Positions 1 to 9,119 are shown, counted from the first letter of the stretch. The stretch is 64,000 nucleotides of DNA from Butyrivibrio sp. WCD3002 (GCF_000424265.1 NZ_AUJO01000001.1:62001-126000); one strand, 5' to 3'. The notes: generated by a model from the letters alone, not told the origin. A program made the numbers and translations.

Positions 1-1
1 A

Positions 2-688
2 AACGGTTACAGGCATGTAAGACTTCATCCCTATACAGGCATATTAATTGATGGGGCATACGGTACCAAGTATGCTTATAATGAAAATGGAGGTTTCGTA
101 TGGCTTAGTAACAGAGAGAACGTAGGTGGAGTATACGACGCAAATACTGCCGTAGAATCAGAGGATTCCGAGACCGTCGCCGACATCATAAAGGAAGAAG
201 ATGGCATAACATATAGATTATCTGCCGAAGGCAAGGCTATTGTATGCGGGGCAGATATTGGCAACAGAACTGTAATCCAAATCCCGGACACAGTGGCTTT
301 TGGCGAAAAGAATTATCCTGTTACTGAGATAGCTGATGTAGCATTTGCGGGTAATTCCAAAATCAGGCAAATAAAACTTGGAAAAAATGTCGAAATAATA
401 GGCAAGAACGCATTTAAGAACTGTAGAAGCCTTAAGACTCTGGATATGTCAGAAGCAAAGCTTTTATCCATAGGGAAAAATGCCTTTAGTGGCTGCAAGA
501 AGCTGACTATTCTTCGTATAAACGGTAATTATCTAAAGAAGATTGGAACAAAAGTCTTTAAAAACACCGGAAAAAATATTAGAGTATTCATATATGCTAA
601 GAATATGAAGGTATATAAGAACGTTGTTAAGAAGCTGAATGCTTCCGGGCTAAAGGAAGCGGGCTTTAAATATAAAAGGAAGAAGTAA
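2..688 (+). CDS. BspA-type leucine-rich repeat protein, 3' part
   Basis: The reading frame is open from the left edge of the window, so the start and signal peptide lie outside. The visible 228 residues begin with an aromatic and glycine-rich stretch, pass through an acidic linker, and then carry LRR_5/BspA-type repeats with the recurring pattern I-x-x-x-A-F-x-x-C/N-x-x-L-K-x-L. The C-terminus is very basic and ends in a lysine cluster. Such proteins are usually secreted and bind surfaces or polymers. That role is inferred from the family, not seen here. The stop codon shares one base with the start of the next gene (TAATG), so the two are probably co-translated. The C-terminal 70 residues resemble those of the next protein, which suggests tandem paralogues. 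Confidence 0.8.
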   Translation, partial: NGYRHVRLHPYTGILIDGAYGTKYAYNENGGFVWLSNRENVGGVYDANTAVESEDSETVADIIKEEDGITYRLSAEGKAIVCGADIGNRTVIQIPDTVAFGEKNYPVTEIADVAFAGNSKIRQIKLGKNVEIIGKNAFKNCRSLKTLDMSEAKLLSIGKNAFSGCKKLTILRINGNYLKKIGTKVFKNTGKNIRVFIYAKNMKVYKNVVKKLNASGLKEAGFKYKRKK

Positions 689-2565
689 TGAATTTTAAAT
701 ATCTAAGAAAAATCGCAACACTGATTTTTATAAGTGCAGCATTATTGCTAATTCCGGCAAACAGTATTAGCGCAAGTGCTGATGAAAAGCTCCCTGAGGG
801 GAGCTTAAGTATTGCTCCGAATGTGGAGAATTTAGGCATCATAGAGATCACTGATGAAGAGGCTAAGGAACTGGAAGAAGCCTCTGTGCTTAACGGCTTT
901 GCCACGCCTACGGGAGATCACTACAGATATTTGTCAGCTGACGAAAAGCTTCTATACAGAGCTTTATATAATGCCATAACTCAGAAAAAATATATCCCCT
1001 ACAGTACGAATATAAGCAGTAATGATTATAGGAACTACAAACAGTACGAATATGTATTTGAAACGAGTAAGACTAAAACAGGCTTTGACAGTAATTTTGA
1101 TTATTATCTGAATCATGCAAGGCAGGCACTTTATTATGATCATCCTGACAGAATAGAGTTTTTTATGTGCTGGCCCAGGTGGACCTATGCTTATGGTCAT
1201 ACCAATGGAACCACTACTGAAATCAGCTTTTGTTTTATACTTCGCTCATGGTATGACGACACCCGGTTTGAGAAGCTGGATAACGAGATAAGACAGGGAC
1301 TGAATAATTATCTGGAATATATACGCAGTAATGGACTTGTTAGTAGCTGGAGCGCAGTTACGGAGCTTAATGTGTATAATTATTATTCTGATTCAATAAG
1401 TTATGACTGGGATTGCGCCTCGGATATAAGCCTGGCCGGAACATATAATTTGTCACACACGGCCTGGGGTGCTCTGGCATCTCCTGACAGGAAGGCTGTA
1501 TGTGATGGCTATTCTGCAGGCTTTGAAATGATAATGGACAGCCTGAATATTGATTCTATGGTAATAGCCGGTCTGAGCAAAGGAGGCGGCCATGCCTGGA
1601 ACATCGTCAAGCTTGATGGCAGATGGTATGAGGTTGATACAACCTGGGCTTCCGGTCATGATACAGATGAACATATCAAATGGTTTAACAGGACTACGGC
1701 AGAGTTTGCCTCGATGAATCCGCAGCATATGAGGTCTACTGGTAATGCGTTAAGCGGTTTTAGAATGCCTTTGGCCTATGGAACCCATTATACCTATGAT
1801 TATCTTAGCTCTACACCTGAAGCGGCTCTTGAACATGATGATTATGTAGAGGTTACGGGAATCAGTATTACGGAGACTACTAAGGATATTATGACCGGCG
1901 ATACCTTTACTCTTGATCCTGTGGTTACTCCGGGGAATGCAGTTAATAAAAGCTATTTCTTTGAGACAGATGATGAAAGCATCGTTGCTCTGAGCGGAAA
2001 CAGCTTTACCGCTGTTGATGTGGGAACTACAACAGTCAGGGTCGTGACCAGTGAGAATCGCCTTTGTGCGGAATGTGTTGTAAATGTCAGCCCAAGACCT
2101 AAGAATAAGGGCGAGAGTATAAGTGTTAAGGTCGGATCTTATAAAAATACCTTTAAGGTGAATTCGGCAGAAGAGAGAACCGTAAGCTTTACTAAAGCAG
2201 GTAATAAGAATGCTACAAGTCTTGAAATCCCTTCTATAATAACGGATGAGAATGATATCGCCTACACCGTTACCGAGATTGACAGCAATGCCCTTAAAAA
2301 TTTTAAGAAGCTCAAAAAGCTGACAATTCCTGCAACTGTAAGAAAAATTGGTAAGAATGCACTTCGAAATGCCACGAAGTTAAAGACTCTTAAGGTGTAC
2401 GGAAATAATCTTACATCCGTTAAAAGCGGCGCATTTACAGGAGTTAACAGTAATTGTAAAATTACCATTTATTGTCGAGATAAAAAGACGTATAATAAGC
2501 TGGTTAGGCTCTTTAAGAAGGCGGGGGCCAAAGAACAGAATTATGCCTTTAAAAAGAAAAAATGA
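688..2565 (+). CDS. Secreted transglutaminase-like / Ig-like / LRR protein
   Basis: The 625-residue protein starts with a signal peptide (basic start, hydrophobic core around residues 10-25, then SISASA). The middle carries a transglutaminase/protease-like core. The Cys of AVCDGYS is residue 272, the His of GGGHAWN is residue 302 and the Asp of YEVDTTW is residue 317, which together form the expected Cys-His-Asp triad. A bacterial Ig-like (Big_2-type) segment follows at about residues 390-470 (VTGISIT...VTPGNA). LRR_5/BspA repeats and a lysine-rich tail close the protein. It is probably a cell-surface or extracellular enzyme that acts on peptides or cross-links. Substrate is unknown. The start overlaps the stop of the upstream LRR gene by one base. 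Confidence 0.82.
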   Translation: MNFKYLRKIATLIFISAALLLIPANSISASADEKLPEGSLSIAPNVENLGIIEITDEEAKELEEASVLNGFATPTGDHYRYLSADEKLLYRALYNAITQKKYIPYSTNISSNDYRNYKQYEYVFETSKTKTGFDSNFDYYLNHARQALYYDHPDRIEFFMCWPRWTYAYGHTNGTTTEISFCFILRSWYDDTRFEKLDNEIRQGLNNYLEYIRSNGLVSSWSAVTELNVYNYYSDSISYDWDCASDISLAGTYNLSHTAWGALASPDRKAVCDGYSAGFEMIMDSLNIDSMVIAGLSKGGGHAWNIVKLDGRWYEVDTTWASGHDTDEHIKWFNRTTAEFASMNPQHMRSTGNALSGFRMPLAYGTHYTYDYLSSTPEAALEHDDYVEVTGISITETTKDIMTGDTFTLDPVVTPGNAVNKSYFFETDDESIVALSGNSFTAVDVGTTTVRVVTSENRLCAECVVNVSPRPKNKGESISVKVGSYKNTFKVNSAEERTVSFTKAGNKNATSLEIPSIITDENDIAYTVTEIDSNALKNFKKLKKLTIPATVRKIGKNALRNATKLKTLKVYGNNLTSVKSGAFTGVNSNCKITIYCRDKKTYNKLVRLFKKAGAKEQNYAFKKKK

Positions 2566-2617
2566 AAAAAAATAATATTTTTCGCAATCATAAATGCAAA
2601 AATGTTTGAATTTATGA

Positions 2618-2645
2618 TTGACAAATGTGATAAAAGTGGTATGAT
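2618..2645 (+). promoter_or_regulatory. Sigma-A-type promoter for the CAP lipoprotein gene
   Basis: TTGACA at 2618-2623 and TATGAT at 2640-2645 are separated by 16 bp. The site lies inside a possible in-frame upstream extension of the next gene, which argues that translation starts downstream at 2689. Confidence 0.6.
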
Positions 2646-2688
2646 GTATTTAAGAAAAACTATTATTTTTTATTGGGAAGGGATTTCT

Positions 2689-3246
2689 ATGAGGAAGTTT
2701 AAAAGAGTTTTAGCAACATTACTTGTAACTGTAATGACACTTACAGTTGTGGCTTGCGGGGAAAAGCAGATGGAAGCCGTTGATGATATGGCTGCTGTCA
2801 GAGGTATAAATGAAGATACCGATACCATTTATATCGATGAAGGCGCTCTTATCCTTGCCGGCGAGGCTGACAGTAGTGAGGCAGCACTTGCGGCAGCAAC
2901 AACAGCGTTCAATCTTGTAAACCAGAAGCGTTCAGCAGCAGGACTTGGCATTCTTAACTGGAACGAGCAGCTTACACAGGCTGCCCTGGTTCGTGCGCAG
3001 GAGATTGTTCAGGTATTCTCACATAGCAGACCTAACGGAGATGCATGGTACACAGTTGATAGCACATGCATGTTTGGTGAGAACCTTGCAAAGCTTTACA
3101 ATACAGGTGAGTCAGTAGTAGATGCATGGATGGCATCACCTACACACGCAGCTAACATCATGGATGGCGGCTTCAAGTCAGTAGGTATTGCAGTATATCA
3201 GGCACCTAACGGTAATTACTACTGGGCACAGGAATTCGGCTACTAA
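2689..3246 (+). CDS. CAP/SCP-domain lipoprotein
   Basis: I place the start at 2689 because a promoter occupies the in-frame upstream extension, a GGGAAGGG-type ribosome site precedes this ATG, and the resulting N-terminus is a textbook lipoprotein signal ending in VVAC (Cys23). The 185-residue product would be lipid-anchored outside the membrane. Residues 70-185 form a CAP (cysteine-rich secretory/antigen 5/PR-1) domain. Visible motifs are the NQKRSAAGL opening, HSRPNG, GENLAK and AWMASPTHAANIM, with a C-terminal YWAQEFG strand. Bacterial CAP proteins are common in spore-forming and gut Firmicutes, but their biochemical role is poorly known. The gene is a single transcription unit between its own promoter and a strong terminator. 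Confidence 0.88.
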   Translation: MRKFKRVLATLLVTVMTLTVVACGEKQMEAVDDMAAVRGINEDTDTIYIDEGALILAGEADSSEAALAAATTAFNLVNQKRSAAGLGILNWNEQLTQAALVRAQEIVQVFSHSRPNGDAWYTVDSTCMFGENLAKLYNTGESVVDAWMASPTHAANIMDGGFKSVGIAVYQAPNGNYYWAQEFGY

Positions 3247-3261
3247 TACAAATACAATACT

Positions 3262-3294
3262 GGACCTGAGGCGTTGTGTCTCAGGTCCTTTTTT
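3262..3294 (+). terminator. Rho-independent terminator after the CAP gene
   Basis: A perfect 9-bp stem GGACCTGAG/CTCAGGTCC with a 9-nt loop is followed directly by six T. Confidence 0.92.
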
Positions 3295-3318
3295 CGTTAT
3301 ATAAGGCTTCCTATTTTA

Positions 3319-3348
3319 TTGACAGTAGTACCTATAAAATTGTATTAT
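3319..3348 (+). promoter_or_regulatory. Promoter of the ABC importer operon
   Basis: TTGACA at 3319-3324 and TATTAT at 3343-3348 have an 18-bp spacer. They lie just after the terminator of the preceding gene and about 60 bp upstream of the first importer gene. Confidence 0.55.
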
Positions 3349-3410
3349 TATAGCGTTATTCACTATGATAGTTTACAGTAACAGAGTGTAACGCAGAGGA
3401 GGAGTAAATT

Positions 3411-4604
3411 ATGAAAAAGAAGATGCTTGCGGCAATCATTGCTGCATCCATGATGGTAACTATGGTTACCGGTTGTGGAGACAATCGTAAGACAAGTGAT
3501 GACACAGCAAATACAGAGGTGACTGCAGAGGAAACCTCTGAGGCAGATGCTTCAGTAGAGGAAGCACAGGCTGATGAATCAGCTTCTGAAGAGGAAGCAG
3601 CCGAGACTATTGAGGAAGTAGCAGAGGACGCTGTAGATGAGGCTGACAGCGAGGCTTCTGAGGAGGCAGCAGGTGAATATGTAATCGGTATTTCTCAGTT
3701 TGCTGAGCACGGTTCACTTGATAACTGCAGAGAAGGCTTTATTAAGGGTCTTGAGAACAAGGGGATCAAGGAAGGCGAGAATCTTACAATTCACTTCCAG
3801 AACGCACAGGCAGACACAGGTACTGCAAGCCAGATTTCAGATGCTTTCGTAGCAGACGGAGTTGATCTTATCTGCGGTATCGCAACACCCAGTGCAATGA
3901 GTGCTTACAATTCAGCTCTCGGCACACAGGTTCCTGTTATTTATTCAGCAGTTTCTGACCCGGTAGCAGCTGAGCTTGCAAAAGAGGACGGAACACCTGT
4001 AGGAAATATCACAGGTACTTCAGATGCTCTTGCAGTAACACAGCAGCTTGAAATGATCAGAAAGATTCTTCCCGATGCTAAGAAGATCGGTATTCTTTTT
4101 ACAACAAGTGAGACCAACTCAGAGAGTACAATTGCTCAGTACAAGGAGCATGCTGCTGAGTATGGCTTTGAGATTGTAGACAGCGGTATCAACACTCTTG
4201 CTGATCTTGATATGGCTGCAGCAGATCTTGTAACCAAGGTTGACTGTATCAACAACCTTACAGATAACACAGTAGTATCAGGTCTTCAGACAGTTCTCAG
4301 CTATGCAAACGAGCAGGGCATTCCTGTATTCGGTTCTGAGGTTGAGCAGGTAAAGGTTGGCTGCGTTGCAGCTATGGGGCTTGACTACATGCAGCTTGGT
4401 ATCCAGACCGGTGAGATGGCAGCTAAGGTGCTTCTTGGCGAGAGCAAGGCAGAGGAGATGCCCTTTGAGGTTATTGACGAGCCCAGCCTTTATGTTAATA
4501 CAGCTGCAGCTGAGAAGATCAGCATGACTCTTGATGAGAGCCTCGTATCAGAAGCTGCTGAGGTTTATGATACAATCGCTGACGGCACAGAAAGCGATAA
4601 CTAA
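3411..4604 (+). CDS. ABC importer substrate-binding lipoprotein (TrpX-like)
   Basis: The 397-residue lipoprotein has a signal ending in VTGC (Cys22). A long Glu/Asp/Ala/Ser-rich tether covers about residues 25-85. The binding domain starts at YVIGISQFAEHGSLDNCREG and belongs to the ABC_sub_bind family (PF04392/COG2984). Motifs include FQNAQADTGTASQI, SDPVAAEL, ITGTSDAL and IGILFTTSETNSE. Family members bind aromatic amino acids or other small ligands. The ligand here cannot be read from sequence. A strong AGGAGG site precedes the ATG. The very regular codon choice suggests high expression. The permease and ATPase genes follow within 35 bp, which completes a three-part importer. Confidence 0.88.
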   Translation: MKKKMLAAIIAASMMVTMVTGCGDNRKTSDDTANTEVTAEETSEADASVEEAQADESASEEEAAETIEEVAEDAVDEADSEASEEAAGEYVIGISQFAEHGSLDNCREGFIKGLENKGIKEGENLTIHFQNAQADTGTASQISDAFVADGVDLICGIATPSAMSAYNSALGTQVPVIYSAVSDPVAAELAKEDGTPVGNITGTSDALAVTQQLEMIRKILPDAKKIGILFTTSETNSESTIAQYKEHAAEYGFEIVDSGINTLADLDMAAADLVTKVDCINNLTDNTVVSGLQTVLSYANEQGIPVFGSEVEQVKVGCVAAMGLDYMQLGIQTGEMAAKVLLGESKAEEMPFEVIDEPSLYVNTAAAEKISMTLDESLVSEAAEVYDTIADGTESDN

Positions 4605-4636
4605 GAAATAAAGATAAGAACAGGTGAAGATAAGTT

Positions 4637-5521
4637 ATGACTCTTCTGGTAAGCGTACTTGAACAGGGGCTTTGCTATGCGATAATGGCCCTTGGAATGT
4701 ATATAACCTATAAAATTCTGGATTTTCCGGATATGACAGTAGACGGCGGATTCCCTTTTGGAATCTGCCTTGCTGTTGTTATGATAAGATTTGGCGTTCA
4801 TCCGCTTTTGACACTTCCTATATGCTTTGCGGCGGGATGTCTTATCGGTGTCTGCACAGGTATCATTCATGTGGTTTTCCACGTCAGAGACCTGCTGGCA
4901 GGTATCATTATGATGACAGGTCTGTATTCGATAAACCTGAGGATAGCCGGAAGAGCCAATCTTCCCATGTATGATTACTACACGATTTTTGATAACAGAT
5001 TTATAAACGGTCTTTTTGAAAAGCTTCCTCCCGTAGTTGGGAAGTTCCAGTCAGTTATTATTCTGCTTATAATCACACTTATCGTTAAATTTATTTTGGA
5101 TTGGTACCTCAGAACCCGCTCAGGACTTATGCTTCAGGCAGTAGGAGATAATGATGTTCTTGTTACCTCCATGGGTGTCGACAGAGGCAAGGTAAGAATA
5201 ATCGGTCTTGCAATCGCAAATGGTCTGGTGGCACTTTCAGGTTCTATTTACGCTCAGCAGCAGAGATATTTCGATGTTTCCATGGGTACAGGTACCGCTG
5301 TTATCGGTCTTGCAAGTGTTATTATCGGAACAGCTCTTCTTAAGAAGCTTTCATTCTTTAAGGTGACAACAAGCGTTGTTATAGGCGCGATCGTTTATAA
5401 GGCCTGTGTTGCAATCGCAATTAAGTGCGGACTTCAGTCCACGGATCTTAAGCTTATAACTGCAGTTCTTTTCCTTTTGATCCTTATTGTTACAAGAGAC
5501 AGGAAGAAAGGGAGGGCCTGA
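4637..5521 (+). CDS. ABC transporter permease (TrpY-like)
   Basis: The 294-residue integral membrane protein has about eight to nine hydrophobic helices and belongs to the BPD_transp_2/COG4120 permease family. Recognisable stretches are YITYKILDFPDMTVDGGFPF near the N-terminus and LMLQAVGDNDVLVTSMGVD in the cytoplasmic coupling region (around residues 165-185). It forms the membrane channel for the binding protein encoded immediately upstream. The ATPase gene starts two bases after its stop. The start ATG is preceded by AGGTGAAGATAAGTT. Confidence 0.9.
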   Translation: MTLLVSVLEQGLCYAIMALGMYITYKILDFPDMTVDGGFPFGICLAVVMIRFGVHPLLTLPICFAAGCLIGVCTGIIHVVFHVRDLLAGIIMMTGLYSINLRIAGRANLPMYDYYTIFDNRFINGLFEKLPPVVGKFQSVIILLIITLIVKFILDWYLRTRSGLMLQAVGDNDVLVTSMGVDRGKVRIIGLAIANGLVALSGSIYAQQQRYFDVSMGTGTAVIGLASVIIGTALLKKLSFFKVTTSVVIGAIVYKACVAIAIKCGLQSTDLKLITAVLFLLILIVTRDRKKGRA

Positions 5522-5523
5522 GA

Positions 5524-6297
5524 ATGCTGGAGCTTAAATCAATTTATAAAAATTACAATCCCGGCAGCGTCAATGAGATGTGCCTTTTCGATGATTTCAA
5601 TCTGGTAGTTCCGGACGGACAGTTTGTTGCCGTGGTTGGAAGTAATGGTTCAGGTAAGACCTCAATGCTGAATATTATCTGCGGAAGTATAGCGGCGGAT
5701 AAGGGCGAGGTTCTTGTAAACGGACAGAACATTATTTCTCAGAAGGATTACATCAGACACAGGACAATCGGAAGAGTATATCAGGATCCCTCCAAGGGAA
5801 CCTGTCCTTCCATGAATATCTATGAAAATATGTCCATTGCCGACAATAAGGGCAAGATATTCGGTCTTCAGCCGGGAGTTAATAAGAACCGTAAGGATTA
5901 TTACAGAGAATTGCTGAAGAGTCTCGGACTCGGCCTTGAGGATAAGCTGTATACCAAGGTCGGAGCTCTTTCCGGAGGACAGAGGCAGGCAGTTGCTCTT
6001 CTTATGAGTACCATGACGCCGCTGGAGTTCCTGATTCTTGATGAGCACACAGCAGCTCTTGATCCCAAGACGGCTGACATAATAATGGAGCTCACTGATA
6101 AAATTGTTCGTGAAAAGCATGTAACCACCATAATGGTTACGCACAACCTCAGATATGCTGTGGAATACGGAGACAGACTTCTTATGATGCACGAGGGCTC
6201 CGTAATCCTTGATAAGGTTGGTGAAGAGAAAAAGAAGATGGATTCTGATCAGATCATGCATCTGTTCAATGAAATCAGTGTAGAGTGCGGTAATTAA
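5524..6297 (+). CDS. ABC transporter ATP-binding protein (TrpZ-like)
   Basis: The 257-residue ATPase has all core motifs: Walker A GSNGSGKTS (about residues 40-48), Q-loop in RVYQDPSKG, signature LSGGQRQAV, Walker B FLILDEHTAALDP and the H-loop VTHNL. The combination with the preceding PF04392 binding protein and BPD_transp_2 permease matches the COG2984/4120/1101 importer type. It closes the operon, and a hairpin terminator follows. Confidence 0.92.
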   Translation: MLELKSIYKNYNPGSVNEMCLFDDFNLVVPDGQFVAVVGSNGSGKTSMLNIICGSIAADKGEVLVNGQNIISQKDYIRHRTIGRVYQDPSKGTCPSMNIYENMSIADNKGKIFGLQPGVNKNRKDYYRELLKSLGLGLEDKLYTKVGALSGGQRQAVALLMSTMTPLEFLILDEHTAALDPKTADIIMELTDKIVREKHVTTIMVTHNLRYAVEYGDRLLMMHEGSVILDKVGEEKKKMDSDQIMHLFNEISVECGN

Positions 6298-6303
6298 TTA
6301 AAA

Positions 6304-6353
6304 AACTTCCAATTCCGGGAATTGAAATGCTCCGGAACTGGAAGTTATTTTTT
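6304..6353 (+). terminator. Terminator of the ABC importer operon
   Basis: A long inverted repeat runs from AACTTCCA to TGGAAGTT with CCGG/TCCGG inside, followed by ATTTTTTATT. It begins within ten bases of the ATPase stop codon. Confidence 0.85.
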
Positions 6354-6357
6354 ATTT

Positions 6358-6490
6358 AATAGGAAATTACTCCGAATTTCCTATTAAACAAAAAACGCTC
6401 CGCTATGGATGCGCACTCGCGCGTAAGGTATATGTTGCATAAATGCAACCGCGCTCGGCGCGAGCATGTTGCGAGCAACATGCTTTTTTA
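6358..6490. repeat. Cluster of short inverted repeats between convergent operons
   Basis: Four hairpins are packed here. They are AATAGGAAATT/AATTTCCTATT (6358-6384), GTTGCAT/ATGCAAC (6434-6449), GCTCG/CGAGC (6453-6465) and AGCATGTTG/CAACATGCT followed by T6 (6463-6490). The last looks like a second terminator on the plus strand. No gene was seen. The GC-rich CGCTCCGCTATGG-type filler looks like an interspersed intergenic repeat, but this window holds no second copy. Confidence 0.55.
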
Positions 6491-6536
6491 TAGAAAGCTT
6501 ATTAACTGAAACCTGACTGATGAAATTCTGTTTTTG

Positions 6537-6968
6537 TCAGAAGGTTTCTGAGTATTTTTCATCGCAGTACTGGCAGCGATAGATTTCCTTTTCTTCATCC
6601 GCAAGATAGAAGATATGGGGAAGTCCCTGCTCTATAGATGATATGCAGCGGGGATTGTGGCATTTGATTACGTCTCTTATCTGGTGAGGAAGGAAAAGAG
6701 CTCTCTTTTCAACAATCTCGCCTTCCTTAATAACATTAACAGTGATGTTGTGGTCGATAAATGCCAGAATATCAAGGTCGAGAGTATCGATGTCACACTC
6801 TACCTTAAGAATATCCTTTTTACCCATCACGTTACTTCTTGCATTTTTAATGATGGCAACGGTGCAGTCCAGCTTATCAAGTCCAAGATGATGATATATC
6901 TGCATGCTTCTGCCGGCTTTTATATGATCAAGAACGAAGCCTTCTTCGATTTTTCCTACATTAAGCAT
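6537..6968 (-). CDS. pyrI: Aspartate carbamoyltransferase regulatory chain
   Basis: The 143-residue PyrI is the nucleotide-binding regulatory partner of PyrB. The N-terminal allosteric domain begins MLNVGKIEEGFVLDHI. The C-terminal zinc domain carries four Cys ligands in the pattern CHNPRC...CQYC (about residues 103-137), as in E. coli PyrI. It sits directly downstream of pyrB with a 38-bp gap on the minus strand. Its presence implies a holoenzyme under CTP/ATP feedback control, unlike Bacillus-type enzymes that lack it. Confidence 0.95.
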   Translation of the reverse strand: MLNVGKIEEGFVLDHIKAGRSMQIYHHLGLDKLDCTVAIIKNARSNVMGKKDILKVECDIDTLDLDILAFIDHNITVNVIKEGEIVEKRALFLPHQIRDVIKCHNPRCISSIEQGLPHIFYLADEEKEIYRCQYCDEKYSETF

Positions 6969-7006
6969 TTTAGTACCTTCCTTATATGTATTGTTGACTT
7001 GATCTC

Positions 7007-7963
7007 TTAGAATACTCTAAGAAGATCGTGATTCATATGTGCATCTGTCTTATCAAGAAGAGTGAGGATAAGAGCCATTCTTACATAAAGACCATACTGA
7101 ACCTGCTTGAAATACGCAGCTCTGGGGTCATTATCTACCTCAACGGAAATCTCGTTTACTCTCGGAAGAGGGTGGAGCACGTACATATCCTTTTTAGCAA
7201 GAGCCATCTTTTCCTCATTCAGAATGTAGAAATCACGCAGGCGTATGTAATCCTCTTCGTTGAAGAAGCGTTCCTTCTGAACCCTGGTCATGTATAAAAG
7301 GTCCAGTCTGTCCATTACTTCTTCAAGCTTTATAACTTCCTCATAGGTAATGCCATTATCATTTAAGAGGTCGGTAATATAATCCGGAACTCTAAGCTCC
7401 TTGGGAGATATGAAAATAAAATGGATATCCTTGTATCTGACTAATGCATTAATAAGTGAATGAACGGTTCTGCCAAATTTTAAATCGCCGCAAAGGCCGA
7501 TGGTAAATCCGCCAAGTGAACCATGAAGAGATCTGATTGTAAGAAGATCTGTAAGAGTCTGAGTAGGGTGGTGATGACCGCCGTCACCGGCATTTATAAC
7601 TGGAATAATAGAATTTGCTGCTGCTACCATAGGAGCACCTTCCTTCGGATGACGCATGGCACATATATCAGCAAAACTGGAAATAACACGAATTGTATCG
7701 GCGACACTTTCGCCTTTGGAAACGGATGAACTGCTGGCATCGGCAAAACCGATGATCTGACCTCCAAGTCTAAGCATTGCTGTTTCAAAGCTAAGTCTGG
7801 TTCTTGTACTAGGTTCATAGAAACAGGTAGCGAGGATATTACCGTCGCATTTGTGTGAGTAGGCGCTCATGTTCTTCTCGATGTCGTTTGCCACGTCAAA
7901 AAGCTGGTCCAGCTCTTCAACTGAGAAATCAAGAGGCTTCATCATGTGTCTAAGATTGTTCAT
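7007..7963 (-). CDS. pyrB: Aspartate carbamoyltransferase catalytic chain
   Basis: The 318-residue protein catalyses carbamoyl phosphate plus L-aspartate to N-carbamoyl-aspartate, the committed step of pyrimidine synthesis. The carbamoyl phosphate loop [13 protein letters not shown] has STRTR at residues 52-56. [15 protein letters not shown] and [11 protein letters not shown] are also typical, the last near the C-terminus with the catalytic-site HPLPR. Length matches the family. It is the first gene of a pyrB-pyrI pair with its own promoter at 8010-8037. Confidence 0.96.
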   Translation of the reverse strand: MNNLRHMMKPLDFSVEELDQLFDVANDIEKNMSAYSHKCDGNILATCFYEPSTRTRLSFETAMLRLGGQIIGFADASSSSVSKGESVADTIRVISSFADICAMRHPKEGAPMVAAANSIIPVINAGDGGHHHPTQTLTDLLTIRSLHGSLGGFTIGLCGDLKFGRTVHSLINALVRYKDIHFIFISPKELRVPDYITDLLNDNGITYEEVIKLEEVMDRLDLLYMTRVQKERFFNEEDYIRLRDFYILNEEKMALAKKDMYVLHPLPRVNEISVEVDNDPRAAYFKQVQYGLYVRMALILTLLDKTDAHMNHDLLRVF

Positions 7964-8009
7964 AGATTTTGCTCTCCCATAAAACAGTATTCATTTATAT
8001 TTCTGTTTT

Positions 8010-8037
8010 ATTATAAACATTTGAGAGAGGTTGTCTA
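8010..8037 (-). promoter_or_regulatory. Promoter of pyrBI
   Basis: On the minus strand TAGACA (8037-8032) and TATAAT (8015-8010) are separated by 16 bp. A 9-bp inverted repeat ATAAAACAG/CTGTTTTAT (7979-7987 and 8003-8011) overlaps the -10 and leader. It could be an operator or an mRNA hairpin. Confidence 0.6.
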
Positions 8038-8041
8038 GCAT

Positions 8042-8080
8042 AAAAAAAGAATTTCTGAGTGCTATCAGAAATTCTTTTTA
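8042..8080 (-). terminator. Terminator of the DUF5050 gene
   Basis: A 15-bp perfect stem AAAAAGAATTTCTGA/TCAGAAATTCTTTTT with a 6-nt loop has A/T tracts on both sides, so it can work in either direction. It lies between the minus-strand DUF5050 gene and the pyrBI promoter. Confidence 0.88.
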
Positions 8081-8102
8081 AATAACATGTGTAAGCTCAA
8101 AA

Positions 8103-9119
8103 TCAATAGGTCAAAAACGTTGATACAGGAGCTGAGCCGTCAATCGGTACGTGATAAAGTACGTTATCAACACCGAAGGGCTTGAAGTAAAGATACTTGG
8201 AGGTAAGGCTGAGGGAGTGGTAAACACCCTGAGCTATAACTCTGTTATTTGAGCCATCCAGATTGATCACTCGCAGCGTCTGATTGCCCGATTCGGATGT
8301 AGCATAGAAGATGTTGTTCTCGTTCATGTTGTAAAAATCAAGACGAGACTCTGTCAGAACCTGAATCTCATTTGTCTGGAGATTCATGCGGGCAAGACGA
8401 TAATGATGAGCTGCATCTATGTAGTACATGTAGCCACCCTGAATTATGGGCTGCCAGATATTTCCTATAACCGCAGTGCTTGTTGCTTCATCTGAGAGAG
8501 TATCCATTACATGAATGTTGTGGTCAAGATCAACACCGGTGTAATAGATTTTTCCATCAAGGGCACAGGATGGATCAAGCATCTCATTTGTTACCAGAGC
8601 ATCATCCTTTCCGTCAATGCGAATTCTGTGAAGGCCCTTTTCCTCTCCAAGAACAGTGTAGTAGAGGTTGCTTCCTACCAGCTGAAGACTTCCGATTTTC
8701 TGACGGTCAAGGAGCTTTTGGTTATTACCGTTGGTCTCGCATCTGTATAGACCATAGAAGGTTGAAACCTTACCAAGACCTGTCAGGTCGTTATTAAGTG
8801 ATGTCTTGGAAGGATCCAGATTAAAATAGAGGAACTTTCCTGCACCGACGATGTGATCCACCTTCATAACGGTGAGCTCTTTTAAGTTTTTCTCATCCGG
8901 AGTCATGGAATAGAGACAGTCATGCTCAAGTGGATTGGAAAAATATACAGTGCCGTTCATTTCAAGGAAAATGCCGTTATTATAAAGGTTTCCCGGAGTA
9001 TTACCCACAACAAATTCATCGTTCATAGGAACTCGTTTGGACAAAACATAGGCTACCGATATTAACGATAATACGATAACTATTATGGAAAAAATAATGA
9101 GGCCTTTTTTGCTTTCCAT
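8103..9119 (-). CDS. Membrane-anchored DUF5050 protein
   Basis: I start at 9119 (MESKKGL) because AAGGAGA precedes this ATG by nine bases. An in-frame ATG ten codons upstream lacks such a site. The 338-residue protein has one N-terminal membrane helix (LIIFSIIVIVLSLISVAYVL) and an extracytoplasmic part made of repeating strands such as YFSNP, LYRCETNGNN, LHRIRIDGKD and LRVINLDGSN. This is typical of DUF5050, a beta-propeller-like module common in Clostridia. Function is unknown. It is transcribed alone, divergently from the chorismate mutase fusion gene. Confidence 0.78.
   Translation of the reverse strand: MESKKGLIIFSIIVIVLSLISVAYVLSKRVPMNDEFVVGNTPGNLYNNGIFLEMNGTVYFSNPLEHDCLYSMTPDEKNLKELTVMKVDHIVGAGKFLYFNLDPSKTSLNNDLTGLGKVSTFYGLYRCETNGNNQKLLDRQKIGSLQLVGSNLYYTVLGEEKGLHRIRIDGKDDALVTNEMLDPSCALDGKIYYTGVDLDHNIHVMDTLSDEATSTAVIGNIWQPIIQGGYMYYIDAAHHYRLARMNLQTNEIQVLTESRLDFYNMNENNIFYATSESGNQTLRVINLDGSNNRVIAQGVYHSLSLTSKYLYFKPFGVDNVLYHVPIDGSAPVSTFLTY

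Noticed and set aside
8480-8797. 105-residue frame opposite the DUF5050 gene
   Set aside because: His/Gln/Cys-rich composition without a ribosome site, fully inside a well-supported gene.
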